A stretch of DNA of 51,438 nt from CAZVWJ01 sp964631325 (GTDB lineage Bacteria; T1Sed10-126). The stretch is taken from the NCBI GenBank assembly GCA_964631325.1, contig CAZVWJ010000015.1:1-51438 (forward strand), in the 5' to 3' direction. The number at the start of each line of letters is the position of its first letter. The first letter of the stretch is position 1. Shown here piece by piece: positions 7,480-15,259 of this stretch. The notes under the pieces are model-generated. The model saw only the letters and a list, made by a program, of their open reading frames with translations. It did no database searches and was not told the DNA's origin. A program made the translations under genes and the position numbers.

Positions 7480-9564
7480 ATGAATTCTACTGTTAAACGA
7501 ATAGTGTTTGTTGTTGCTGTCTTAGTTCTTACTCTGGTAATTTATCAGTATATTAATAAGGGTCAGCAGTTTCACAAACCAACCTGGTCGGGATTTGTCC
7601 GCCAGATTGAAGAAGGAAACGTCCAGGCCGTAACTATTACTTCCTCCCCGGAAGGTAATCCTAAAAAAATAACTGGTATGTACGCAAAACCGGTTAACAA
7701 TAAGTATTCTCGTTTTAAACTCGCTCCCCTGACTCTTCCCGGTTCCGGCGATCAAATCGTCCAGCAAATGCGTGAGAATGATATTGAAATTAAAACTGAC
7801 GTGGACGAAGAATCCTGGTGGACAATGCTGCTGGTCAATTCTCTTCCCGTCCTGCTCATCGTTGGTATCTGGCTCTATTTTATCTACCGGACCCGCAAAA
7901 GCATGGGGGGCGGTGGAATGATGGGAGTCGGAGAAAGTAAAGCGGAACTGTACGACGAAGAGACTCCCGATGTCACTTTTGAAAACGTCGCCGGATATTC
8001 AGGTCCAAAAAATGAAGTCCAACAGGTAATTGAATTCCTGAAGAACCCCGATAAATTTGATCGCCTGGGCGGGGAAATTCCAAAGGGCGTCCTGATGGTC
8101 GGTCCCCCGGGAACCGGAAAAACCCTGACTGCCCGGGCAATTGCCGGGGAAGCCGGGGTCCCGTTTCTCTCCACGGAAGGATCCGACTTTATGGAAATGT
8201 TCGTCGGAGTGGGAGCCAGCCGGGTACGCGATCTCTTTGAACGAGCCAAGGAACTTTCACCGGCAATTATATTTATCGACGAAATAGATTCGGTTGGTCG
8301 AAAACGTGGCGCCGGGCTTGGCGGCGGCCACGACGAAAGGGAACAGACTCTGAACCAACTGCTCTCGGAGATGGACGGTTTTGAACCCAACGCCGGCGTG
8401 ATCCTTATTGCTGCCACTAACCGTCCGGATATCCTCGATCAGGCGCTTCTGAGAGCCGGCCGTTTTGATCGCCAGGTTACCTTTGAGATGCCAACGCTCG
8501 AAGAAAGAAAAGATATCTTGCACCTCCACGCCGAAAACAAACCCCTCGCCGGGGACGTGGAGCTTGACAAAATTGCCAGCGGCACCCCGGGTTTTTCAGG
8601 CGCCGACTTAAAAAATCTGCTCAACGAAGCAGCACTGCTGGCCGGTGAAAAAGAAGTCGATGAAATTACCAACGAAATCGTCGAAGAAGCCCGGGACAAG
8701 GTGCTGATGGGCTTACGTCGGGAGGAGATGGCGATCAGCGAAGAAGAAAAAGAGACCATGGCCACCCACGAATCCGGCCACACTCTCGTTGCCTTTCTCT
8801 CCGAGAACACCGACCCCGTCCACAAGGTAACCATTATCCCCCGGGGCCGCGCCCTGGGAGCCACCCAGCAACTTCCCCTGGAAGAAAAGAAAATGTATAC
8901 TCGGGAACAACTGATGGGACGTCTATCCGTGCTGATGGCGGGTCGAGTCGCCGAAACTCTCAAAAAAGATACGGTCACTAACGGGGCTCAGGATGATTTA
9001 CGGCGAGCAACAAAAATGGCTCGCAAAATGGTTCTACAGTGGGGCATGAGTCCTGAAATTGGTAACGTTGCTTTCCAGGACGGAGACGACAACGTCTTTC
9101 TTGGCGAAGAAATGGGCCACAAGCGTGAATACAGCGAGGAAACTTCCCAGAAAATTGACGAAGCTATAAGTAAAATTGTTGAAGAAGCAACTGAAGAGGC
9201 TCGTCAACTAATGGTGGAAAACGAAGGCAGTCTTGACCTGTTGGTTGAAGTTCTCTCTGAAAAAGAGACCCTGAACGCGGAAGAAATTACCTCCCTGATC
9301 GAAGAGGGCGAACTACCACCGCAAGAGGAAGAGAAGAAACCAAAATCTCAAGAAGAAACTGAAAAAACAGAATCTTCGCCGGCGGAAGAAACCGCGACTA
9401 CCGGCAACGATTCATCGGAAGAGGACGGGCCCTCTCAGGCCTCCGAAACTGATGACGATAACCCTGATCCCCGGGACATTGAAGAATTCAAGGAAACTGT
9501 AGAGGAAGCCAAACAAGACCTTGACATCCCACCCGAGGATAAAGATGAGACTGACGCTTCTTAG
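7480..9564 (+). CDS. ftsH: ATP-dependent zinc metalloprotease FtsH
   Basis: FtsH is a membrane-anchored hexameric AAA protease that degrades misfolded membrane proteins and regulators. Two membrane segments (about 8-24 and 117-136) flank a periplasmic domain. The AAA module has Walker A GPPGTGKT (208-215), Walker B IIFIDEID (about 262-269) and a second region of homology near NRPDILDQALLRAGRFDRQ. The zinc motif HESGH is at 430-434. The 694 residues exceed the typical 610-650 because of a low-complexity Glu/Asp/Ser/Thr-rich tail (about 610-694) containing repeated EE and ETE runs. The start ATG follows GAGGGATC. A sulfotransferase gene follows after 51 bases. Identification is firm. Confidence 0.98.
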   Translation: MNSTVKRIVFVVAVLVLTLVIYQYINKGQQFHKPTWSGFVRQIEEGNVQAVTITSSPEGNPKKITGMYAKPVNNKYSRFKLAPLTLPGSGDQIVQQMRENDIEIKTDVDEESWWTMLLVNSLPVLLIVGIWLYFIYRTRKSMGGGGMMGVGESKAELYDEETPDVTFENVAGYSGPKNEVQQVIEFLKNPDKFDRLGGEIPKGVLMVGPPGTGKTLTARAIAGEAGVPFLSTEGSDFMEMFVGVGASRVRDLFERAKELSPAIIFIDEIDSVGRKRGAGLGGGHDEREQTLNQLLSEMDGFEPNAGVILIAATNRPDILDQALLRAGRFDRQVTFEMPTLEERKDILHLHAENKPLAGDVELDKIASGTPGFSGADLKNLLNEAALLAGEKEVDEITNEIVEEARDKVLMGLRREEMAISEEEKETMATHESGHTLVAFLSENTDPVHKVTIIPRGRALGATQQLPLEEKKMYTREQLMGRLSVLMAGRVAETLKKDTVTNGAQDDLRRATKMARKMVLQWGMSPEIGNVAFQDGDDNVFLGEEMGHKREYSEETSQKIDEAISKIVEEATEEARQLMVENEGSLDLLVEVLSEKETLNAEEITSLIEEGELPPQEEEKKPKSQEETEKTESSPAEETATTGNDSSEEDGPSQASETDDDNPDPRDIEEFKETVEEAKQDLDIPPEDKDETDAS

Positions 9565-9615
9565 CTCGCTATTTTCAGTTGCCCTGATTTCGGTTTGACG
9601 GGGAGCTAAATTACC

Positions 9616-10359
9616 TTGTATAAAATCTACATAACCGGCTGTGCCCGTTCGGGAACAACTCTCCTTCAGCAAATGATGTACGCTTTCCGGAACATGCATA
9701 TCGTCGGACCCGAACATTTTATTGACGGTTTTCTAAAAGACGAAATCCGCCAGCTCCCCCGCCACCAGCACGTGGTTATCAAGCGTTCCCGGAGCTGTTT
9801 ATCCGGAATTTATCCCGCGGAATTCACTCAGAATGACGAAATGAGTATTGAAGATTATCGGGAACAACTCCTGCAGATTATCCAGAAATTGAACCTCAGG
9901 CTTCTTGATATTTTCCGGGACCCCCGGGACGTCCTTACCAGCCGCCACCACTCCGACCCCGATTCCTACTACGTTAGTTTTGAGCGGTGGTATGGACATC
10001 ACTGTGATATCCAGTGGCTGCAACAGCGGTGGGATAAATTTCTCCAGGTGAAATTTGAAAATCTACTCCGTTCTCCCAACCGGGTCCAGGATAAAATAAG
10101 CAACCACTTCAATCTGAAGAAAAAGGCTGAATTTTCGGATTATCCCGAGTTTATCGAAAAAAGCAGTCTGCCGGAGAATCAACGGAAAGCTTTAAAAGGA
10201 TTTCGAAAACTGGATCCGGAAAAAATTGGCCGGTGGCGGGAAACTGATCCGGAATATATCCTTGAATTAACCAAAAACTATCCCCAGCTTCTGGACCTGC
10301 TGATAGAATACGACTATGAACCCGATAAATCCTGGCAGGAAAAACTTATCGTTGAATAA
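9616..10359 (+). CDS. Sulfotransferase family protein
   Basis: The protein resembles PAPS-dependent sulfotransferases that transfer a sulfo group to a carbohydrate, lipid or small-molecule acceptor. The 5-phosphosulfate loop is at the extreme N-terminus (TGCARSGTTLLQQM, 6-19), and the 3-phosphate region is DIFRDPRDVLTSRHH. At 247 residues it is on the short side. The start is TTG with GGGGAG about ten bases upstream; starting later would remove the phosphosulfate loop. It is 51 bases after ftsH and convergent with the FlgC-like gene. A second, unrelated-length sulfotransferase lies at 15260-16189. The acceptor is unknown. Confidence 0.82.
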   Translation: MYKIYITGCARSGTTLLQQMMYAFRNMHIVGPEHFIDGFLKDEIRQLPRHQHVVIKRSRSCLSGIYPAEFTQNDEMSIEDYREQLLQIIQKLNLRLLDIFRDPRDVLTSRHHSDPDSYYVSFERWYGHHCDIQWLQQRWDKFLQVKFENLLRSPNRVQDKISNHFNLKKKAEFSDYPEFIEKSSLPENQRKALKGFRKLDPEKIGRWRETDPEYILELTKNYPQLLDLLIEYDYEPDKSWQEKLIVE

Positions 10360-10400
10360 TTATTAATCCTCCCCCGGACGAGGAAATGTAACCGAACTCT

Positions 10401-10718
10401 TCAAGCCTGGAGGTCCATTAACGCTCCCAGCATTTCGTCCCGGGTTTTCACTGCTGCAAGGTTGGCGGAATTCATGTGTTCACTGGCAGTCTGTTCGACC
10501 ACTTCCCGGGCCGGGCTGACGTTTGACCCCTGCTGCGGTTGTTCATTTTGACCGGCCTGCCTCAACGTGGTCTGAACTCCTCCGGTCGGATCTTCCTCCT
10601 GATGGGTTCGACGAGCCCTGTAGCCATCTGTATTTAAATTGGCAAGATTATGGGCCGAAACTTCCTGCCTCCGGAAAGCAGTCTGGATTCCGCTGAGGGA
10701 AGTTGAAAAAGTGTTCAA
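10401..10718 (-). CDS. Orphan FlgC-like mini flagellar rod-family protein
   Basis: This 105-residue protein carries both signatures of the flagellar rod/hook family. An N-terminal rod motif with SAHNLANLNTDGYRARR (21-37) is followed by a Gln/Gly/Pro-rich linker (38-68). The C-terminal motif is REVVEQTASEHMNSANLAAV and onward (71-90). FlgC and FlgB proteins are usually about 130-150 residues with a larger central part, so this is a minimal version. No other flagellar gene is in the window. The TTG start has an excellent AAGGAGG eight bases upstream. It could be a stray rod component or a repurposed self-assembling protein; it has no signal peptide. It is divergent from apbE. Confidence 0.8.
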   Translation of the reverse strand: MNTFSTSLSGIQTAFRRQEVSAHNLANLNTDGYRARRTHQEEDPTGGVQTTLRQAGQNEQPQQGSNVSPAREVVEQTASEHMNSANLAAVKTRDEMLGALMDLQA

Positions 10719-10836
10719 AAAGAAAGCCTCCTTGCCGTTCGCAAAAATTACCCCCCTAACCTCTTATTAACTATCCAACAAGATCTTATAATTATCAAGC
10801 TTTATTCTACCTAACCGGGAGCGTTAACATTACACA

Positions 10837-11880
10837 ATGAGGCAAAAAAAAGTCCATTATTTATTTCTTATTGGCCTGGTTCTTTTCTTAATTGGAACCG
10901 GTATCTACCGCATTTTTCACCGGTCAACAAAAAAACCATTAGAGGCTCGCTTTGCGACCATGGGAACCCGGCTAGCCCTGACCACCTATCCGGACAATAA
11001 ACGAACAAATCGAGCGGTAAACCGAGCTTACCAGGAAATTGAACGCTTAAACAGCCAGTACTCTACTTATATTGACTCCAGCCTTACTTCCCGGGTTAAC
11101 CGCCGGGCTCCCCGGCCGGTAGAAGTAACCACCGAGTTTGTTCGTCTGCTCAACCAGGCTAAAAAATTATACCGGCTCACTGATCAGCAATTTGACCTTA
11201 CCGTCGGTCCCCTGGTTGAACTCTGGGGATTCTACCGCCAGAAAAAACACTTCCCGCAAAAAAGTAAAATAGAAGAAGCCCGGGCCCGGGTTGGCCTCAA
11301 CAAAGTCCACGTAAACCAGCAGTCCGTCCGGCTGAAAAAACCGGGAATGAAACTTGATTTCGGAGCCTTGGTCAAGGGATACGCCGTTGACCGGGCGGCT
11401 CAAATTCTCCGGGAGCATGGCTGTGAAAATTTCCTGATTAACCTCGGCGGAAATATTCGAGCGGAAGGAGTTAACACTAAAGGTAATCCATGGAAAATTG
11501 GGCTCCGGGACCCCCGCTCCCCTTCAACTACTAACGGTGAAATTCAACTCCGACAGGGAGCCGTGGCCACCAGCGGGGACTACGAACAAATGTTCATCCA
11601 TAACGGTAAGAGATATTCACATATTATTAACCCGCAAACCGGCTACCCGGTCCAGGCCCGGGCGGCGGTAACAGTTATCGCCAGAAATGCGCTCACTGCT
11701 GACCTCTATTCAACGGCCCTTTTCCTTACAGGTCTTCAACCCTATTACCAAAAAAACAATAAAATACAGGGCGTGCTAATAGCCAACACAACCGGCAAAC
11801 AGTTAAACTATTTCTTGACCCCGGGTTTTAAGGATAAACTGGCCACCCCACCCGACTTCGATTATAATCTAAAGCAATAG
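10837..11880 (+). CDS. apbE: FAD:protein FMN transferase (ApbE)
   Basis: ApbE attaches FMN covalently to Thr/Ser of target flavoproteins such as RNF/NQR subunits, on the outer face of the inner membrane. It is 347 residues with an N-terminal membrane anchor (about 7-26) lacking a lipobox Cys. Family motifs visible are FATMGTRLALTTY (about 40-52), DLTVGPLVELWGF, KLDFGALVKGYAVDRAA, NLGGNIRAEG, the conserved TSGDYEQ and SHIINPQTGYPV, and the metal-site region ARNALTADLYSTALF. A -10-like TATAAT at about 10785 lies upstream. No RNF or NQR target genes are in the window. It is convergent with glyA, separated by only ten bases. Confidence 0.93.
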   Translation: MRQKKVHYLFLIGLVLFLIGTGIYRIFHRSTKKPLEARFATMGTRLALTTYPDNKRTNRAVNRAYQEIERLNSQYSTYIDSSLTSRVNRRAPRPVEVTTEFVRLLNQAKKLYRLTDQQFDLTVGPLVELWGFYRQKKHFPQKSKIEEARARVGLNKVHVNQQSVRLKKPGMKLDFGALVKGYAVDRAAQILREHGCENFLINLGGNIRAEGVNTKGNPWKIGLRDPRSPSTTNGEIQLRQGAVATSGDYEQMFIHNGKRYSHIINPQTGYPVQARAAVTVIARNALTADLYSTALFLTGLQPYYQKNNKIQGVLIANTTGKQLNYFLTPGFKDKLATPPDFDYNLKQ

Positions 11881-11890
11881 CTTCGACAAT

Positions 11891-13174
11891 TTATTCCATT
11901 CCCGCCGCGACAAGCCCCCGTTCTTCAATAAACGGATACAGGGGGAACTCCGCGGTTAACTGGCTAACCTCTTCTTCCACCCGGGCATGAATTTCGATAT
12001 CTTCGGGGTTAGAAACAATCCGGTCAATCAGGTCCGCGATCTCTTCCATCTGGGGTTCTTCCATTCCCCGCGTAGTTACCGCCGGCGTACCCAGGCGAAT
12101 TCCACTGGTAACAAATGGCGAACGAGTTTCACCGGGAACCGTGTTTTTATTTGCGGTAATTCCCACCTCATCGAGGATATTTTCAGCCTTCTTGCCGGTT
12201 ATTTCCTTGGGATTAAGATTAACCAACAGCAGGTGGTTGTCGGTTCCTCCGGAAACTATGTGAAAACCACGTTCGTCAAGCTCCTTCCCCAGCCTGACGG
12301 CGTTCTTCTTAATTTGCTGTTGATACTCAATAAAATCCTCAGACAGGGCTTCTTTAAAGGCCACGGCCTTGGCCGCTATCAGGTGCATCAATGGTCCACC
12401 CTGGATCCCCGGAAAAATAGCGCTGTCAATTTTCTCGGCTAAATCTTCATCATTAGTTAAAATCAACCCACCCCGGGCGCCCCGCAGAGTCTTGTGGGTG
12501 GTCGAAGTCACCACGTCCGCCTCCGGGAAAGGATTTGAGTGGTTTCCGGTCGCCACCAGCCCGGCGATATGGGCAATGTCTACGACCAGGTAAGCATTGT
12601 GTCTGTCAGCCACTTCGCGAAAAGTCTCAAAAGGAATTTCCCGGGGATAAGCGCTGTATCCGGCGACAATTAAATCCGGGTCGGCCTGCTCGGCGCTGGC
12701 AAACAGATCCGCGGCTTCAATCACTTCAGTTTCTTCGTTCACCCCGTAGTGTTCAACGTCATAAAGTTTACCGCTAAAACTGACCGGCGCCCCGTGGGAG
12801 AGATGGCCGCCATGACTTAAATCCATGCTCAAAATTTTATCGCCCGGCTCGATTAAGGCCATGTAAGTGGCCATATTAGCGCCGCTGCCCGAGTGCGGCT
12901 GGACGTTGGCAAATTCGCAGTCAAACAGCTCACAGGCCCGGTCAATTGCCAGTTGCTCGACCGTGTCCATGTTCTCACAGCCGCCGTAATACCGCTTACC
13001 GGGATATCCCTCGGCGTATTTGTTAGTCATCACCGACCCTGCCGCCTCCAGCACAGCCCGACTGACAAAATTCTCCGAGGCAATCAATTCAATATTATTC
13101 TCCTGGCGCTTCACCTCTTCCCCCAGCGCTTCAGCTACTTTAGGATCAACTTTTTCAACAGGCTCAGTAAACAA
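11891..13174 (-). CDS. glyA: Serine hydroxymethyltransferase
   Basis: GlyA interconverts serine and glycine with transfer of a one-carbon unit to tetrahydrofolate, using PLP. The 427-residue length is standard. The PLP lysine is K228 in TSTTHKTLRGARGG. Other family segments include IELIASENFVS (28-38), NKYAEGYPGKRYYGG (51-65) and HSGSGANMATYMAL. The start is a TTG with GAAGGG about ten bases upstream; no in-frame ATG lies nearby. It stands alone with its own probable promoter region upstream (13213-13269). Identification is firm. Confidence 0.98.
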   Translation of the reverse strand: MFTEPVEKVDPKVAEALGEEVKRQENNIELIASENFVSRAVLEAAGSVMTNKYAEGYPGKRYYGGCENMDTVEQLAIDRACELFDCEFANVQPHSGSGANMATYMALIEPGDKILSMDLSHGGHLSHGAPVSFSGKLYDVEHYGVNEETEVIEAADLFASAEQADPDLIVAGYSAYPREIPFETFREVADRHNAYLVVDIAHIAGLVATGNHSNPFPEADVVTSTTHKTLRGARGGLILTNDEDLAEKIDSAIFPGIQGGPLMHLIAAKAVAFKEALSEDFIEYQQQIKKNAVRLGKELDERGFHIVSGGTDNHLLLVNLNPKEITGKKAENILDEVGITANKNTVPGETRSPFVTSGIRLGTPAVTTRGMEEPQMEEIADLIDRIVSNPEDIEIHARVEEEVSQLTAEFPLYPFIEERGLVAAGME

Positions 13175-13212
13175 TGATGGTCATCCCTTCTTTAAATAAA
13201 ATAACAGATTAC

Positions 13213-13269
13213 ATTATAGTTCATAAAATTTGCGTATCCTCGCAATTGCGCAATTTCACAATTGCGGGG
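13213..13269 (-). promoter_or_regulatory. Probable glyA promoter region with inverted repeat
   Basis: On the minus strand a TATAAT (13213-13218 in plus coordinates) lies about 40 bases before the glyA TTG. Where a -35 box would sit there is no consensus. Instead an 11-bp inverted repeat with one mismatch (arms 13238-13248 and 13259-13269, core CGCAATTG/CAATTGCG) overlaps this region. It is consistent with an activator or repressor site, or a cruciform-prone repeat. Confidence 0.4.
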
Positions 13270-13337
13270 ATTGGTGTTGATTGGACTGGTCACGAGAGCA
13301 AAGTTATTTTAACATAGTTAAAAGAAGCTTGCTAACC

Positions 13338-13495
13338 TGATTACTCAAGACAGCCTGGCTGTCGTGAATTAATCACCCAAAGGGACGCACTCAATCGAGC
13401 ACCGGTTGGCATCTAATAACGTCTGAACAGTATTAAATCGCATTGTATAAGTCACGCATAAAGGATTTTGTTACTCGATTGAAGGCGTGGTTAGT
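13338..13495 (+). repeat. Homologous intergenic element, copy 2
   Basis: It shares colinear blocks with 288-445: CTGTCGTGAATTA at 13359-13371, TCAATCGAGCACC at 13391-13403 and ACTCGATTG at 13473-13481, with near-identical spacing. It includes a compact palindrome GACAGCCTGGCTGTC (13349-13363) and an imperfect long-range inverted pair TCAATCGAG/CTCGATTGA (13391-13399 with 13474-13482), both suggesting RNA or DNA structure. No ORF is apparent; it occupies much of the 510-base gap between glyA and the Mth938-type gene. Confidence 0.6.
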
Positions 13496-13588
13496 CCAGC
13501 ACACAAATCAGTTAAAATTTAAGTTAATTTACACTCTGTACTTTAAATTGTCAGTATTACAACTTGATTTAATTGCCGCTGCTGATTT

Positions 13589-13653
13589 GAGTGCTGTATC
13601 GTAGATATGAATTATTAACGAAAATTACATTTTTCGTGAATAATTCGGACTAA
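13589..13653 (+). repeat. Hairpin repeat, copy 2
   Basis: The leader GAGTGCTGTATCGTAGATA at 13589-13607 matches copy 1. A 16-bp stem with one mismatch follows (13609-13624 with 13631-13646, loop TTACAT), then GGACTAA. It lies about 40 bases before the ATG at 13685, so it could affect that gene's transcript as a 5-prime structure or be a passive repeat. Confidence 0.7.
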
Positions 13654-13684
13654 AAATTTACACCGCTAAGGAGGTGAATTAAGG

Positions 13685-14026
13685 ATGCGTCTTTCCAATT
13701 ACAATTTTGGGCAAATAAAGATAGACGGTGAGAAAGAAACCAGTGATTTCATTCTCCACGAGGACTGGAAGCACGGCTGGTGGCGGAAGAGTGGTCATCA
13801 AGTAGTGCCGGCCGATTTAGAAAAAATTGCCGACCGAAAGCCGGATAAAATAATTTTTGGAGAAGGCTCCAGCGGTCGGATGGGAGTTACCGCCCGGGCC
13901 CGAAGTTTTCTGGAAGAAAAAGGGATAGATTTTGAAAGTTACACCACAGACAAAGCCACCGACCGGTTCAATAAGCTTGAGGAGGAAGGAGCTGACGTAG
14001 CGGCTGCCTTTCACCTCACCTGTTAA
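13685..14026 (+). CDS. Mth938-like domain (DUF498) protein
   Basis: This 113-residue protein belongs to the Mth938/NDUFAF3-like fold family. The conserved segments are FILHEDWKHGWWRKSGH (about 21-37), PDKIIFGEGSSGRMGV (about 58-73) and the C-terminal FNKLEEEGADVAAAFHLTC. The molecular role of bacterial members is not established; a mitochondrial relative helps assemble complex I. The ATG has a near-perfect AAGGAGGTGA site. Its last 11 bases overlap, tail to tail, with the TPR gene on the opposite strand. A repeat hairpin lies just upstream. Confidence 0.85.
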   Translation: MRLSNYNFGQIKIDGEKETSDFILHEDWKHGWWRKSGHQVVPADLEKIADRKPDKIIFGEGSSGRMGVTARARSFLEEKGIDFESYTTDKATDRFNKLEEEGADVAAAFHLTC

Positions 14027-15050
14027 CCGGCAGTTGGGAATTAATATGGGTTAAATATTCAGCCGCCAGCCGGTGGCGGGGTTGTAAATCAAGCACTTCC
14101 TGCACCCGGTCCCGGGCTCTTTCCCAGTAAGTCAGTTTCATCTCGACACAGGCCAGCCAGAGTAAATTATTGAGGTTATCTGGCCGGGCCCGGCGGACCC
14201 GCAAAAATTTCTCAAGAGCCCGGTTAAACTTCCGGTTGCGAAACGCTTCGATACCTTCCCGGTAAGTGGAAATAACGTCCATATCCCGGCCCGGGTACCT
14301 GTTTTTGACCTTTCTCACCGGCGTTGAATCCCCGGCTGTTCCCGGTCCCCCCGGCACATTTCTGGTAGAGGGCCGCTTCAGCTCGGTATCAGCCTGCAAT
14401 CGCCATTTTTCACGGCGGCAGAGACGACAAAATTGTCGGTAAGAATTTTCCGGAAGACGTTTATAATATTCAAGCCAGCGACCGGTAACTTCCACCCCCA
14501 GCCGGGGCAAAAAATTCACCATAACCTCACCCCGAAAGCGGGCAAATTCAGAACTACGACCGTAAAATTTTTGGTCGAAGACAGATGTTATTTTCCCGTT
14601 TTTTCTCTGCCAGCCGGTCAACTGCAAACTTAATTTTTTGCCCCTTTTTGAAAACGAACCGGTTAAAACAAAATCCACGGGCATGACCCGGACTAATTTC
14701 GCCACGTTCTCTCCCCGGGTAAAATCAAGCTTCTCCCAACCGTAATCGATCAACAGGGAATAAAGTTCCGCGCGGCCCACCACGGTCACCTGGTTCAACT
14801 CGCCCAGATCTTTGTCAAGCGCCCGTTGAAGAACACAGGCAGTCTGCTCTTTGGTCCTGCTCGGGCCATCAAAACCCTGAAGAGGAGCGACTGTGACCAA
14901 TACAATTTCACCCGGGGCCCGAAGCTCCAGTTCGGGAATTTTTATCGGTTCGTCTGCATAAACCGGATCCAGACATACCAGGAAAAACAGAAGTCCCGGA
15001 ATAATTATCCAGTTGACACAGCCCGGTCGCCTCTCAGTCAGAAATCGCAA
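14016..15050 (-). CDS. Exported CsgG/TolB-N-like protein with C-terminal TPRs
   Basis: The 344-residue protein starts with a long signal-like hydrophobic segment (about 14-30) ending near VYADEP. Residues about 48-170 have the pattern of CsgG/FlgO/TolB N-terminal-type domains: a beta strand VLVTVAPLQGFD, a helix with LQRALDKDLGEL, then VTVVGRAEL and a segment ending DFVLTGSFSKRGKKLSLQL. A middle Arg/Pro-rich linker precedes a C-terminal TPR pair (about 265-340: EGIEAFRNRKFNRALEKFL, ARDRVQEVLDLQP). No catalytic residues are visible. It is likely periplasmic or at the outer membrane. It lies 24 bases after a small lipoprotein gene. The function is unknown. Confidence 0.7.
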   Translation of the reverse strand: MRFLTERRPGCVNWIIIPGLLFFLVCLDPVYADEPIKIPELELRAPGEIVLVTVAPLQGFDGPSRTKEQTACVLQRALDKDLGELNQVTVVGRAELYSLLIDYGWEKLDFTRGENVAKLVRVMPVDFVLTGSFSKRGKKLSLQLTGWQRKNGKITSVFDQKFYGRSSEFARFRGEVMVNFLPRLGVEVTGRWLEYYKRLPENSYRQFCRLCRREKWRLQADTELKRPSTRNVPGGPGTAGDSTPVRKVKNRYPGRDMDVISTYREGIEAFRNRKFNRALEKFLRVRRARPDNLNNLLWLACVEMKLTYWERARDRVQEVLDLQPRHRLAAEYLTHINSQLPVNR

Positions 15051-15074
15051 AATATCACCAGTCCTGTTCAGAAA

Positions 15075-15242
15075 CTAATTCCCCGCTTCCATTCCCGCCT
15101 CATACTGCTGTTGATGCTGACGGGTAGTTTGTTCCTCTTCTTTAGAAACCCGGGGATCTTTTGCACCACAGCCAAGCACTCCCAGGACAAATAAAAACAA
15201 ACACGCCAGGCCAACTAACTGCTTTCCACTGAACTTAAGCAT
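15075..15242 (-). CDS. Small lipoprotein, 55 residues
   Basis: The ORF encodes a protein starting MLKFSGKQLVGLACLF, with a hydrophobic core and a lipobox VLGC (Cys at 25). A short Glu/Gln-rich tail (EEEQTTRQHQQQYEAG) follows. The ATG is preceded by GGAGG seven bases upstream. It lies between the sulfotransferase (17 bases) and the TPR gene (24 bases), so all three are likely co-transcribed. After lipid modification only about 30 residues would remain, which suggests a small envelope factor or partner. No family is recognised. Confidence 0.75.
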   Translation of the reverse strand: MLKFSGKQLVGLACLFLFVLGVLGCGAKDPRVSKEEEQTTRQHQQQYEAGMEAGN

Positions 15243-15259
15243 CGGAAAACCTCCTTAAA

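Noticed and set aside
7884..8978. Two long antisense ORFs (177 and 179 codons) opposite ftsH
   Set aside because: They mirror the conserved ATPase and protease domains, are Ser/Arg/Pro-rich and lack ribosome sites; they are shadows of ftsH codon usage.
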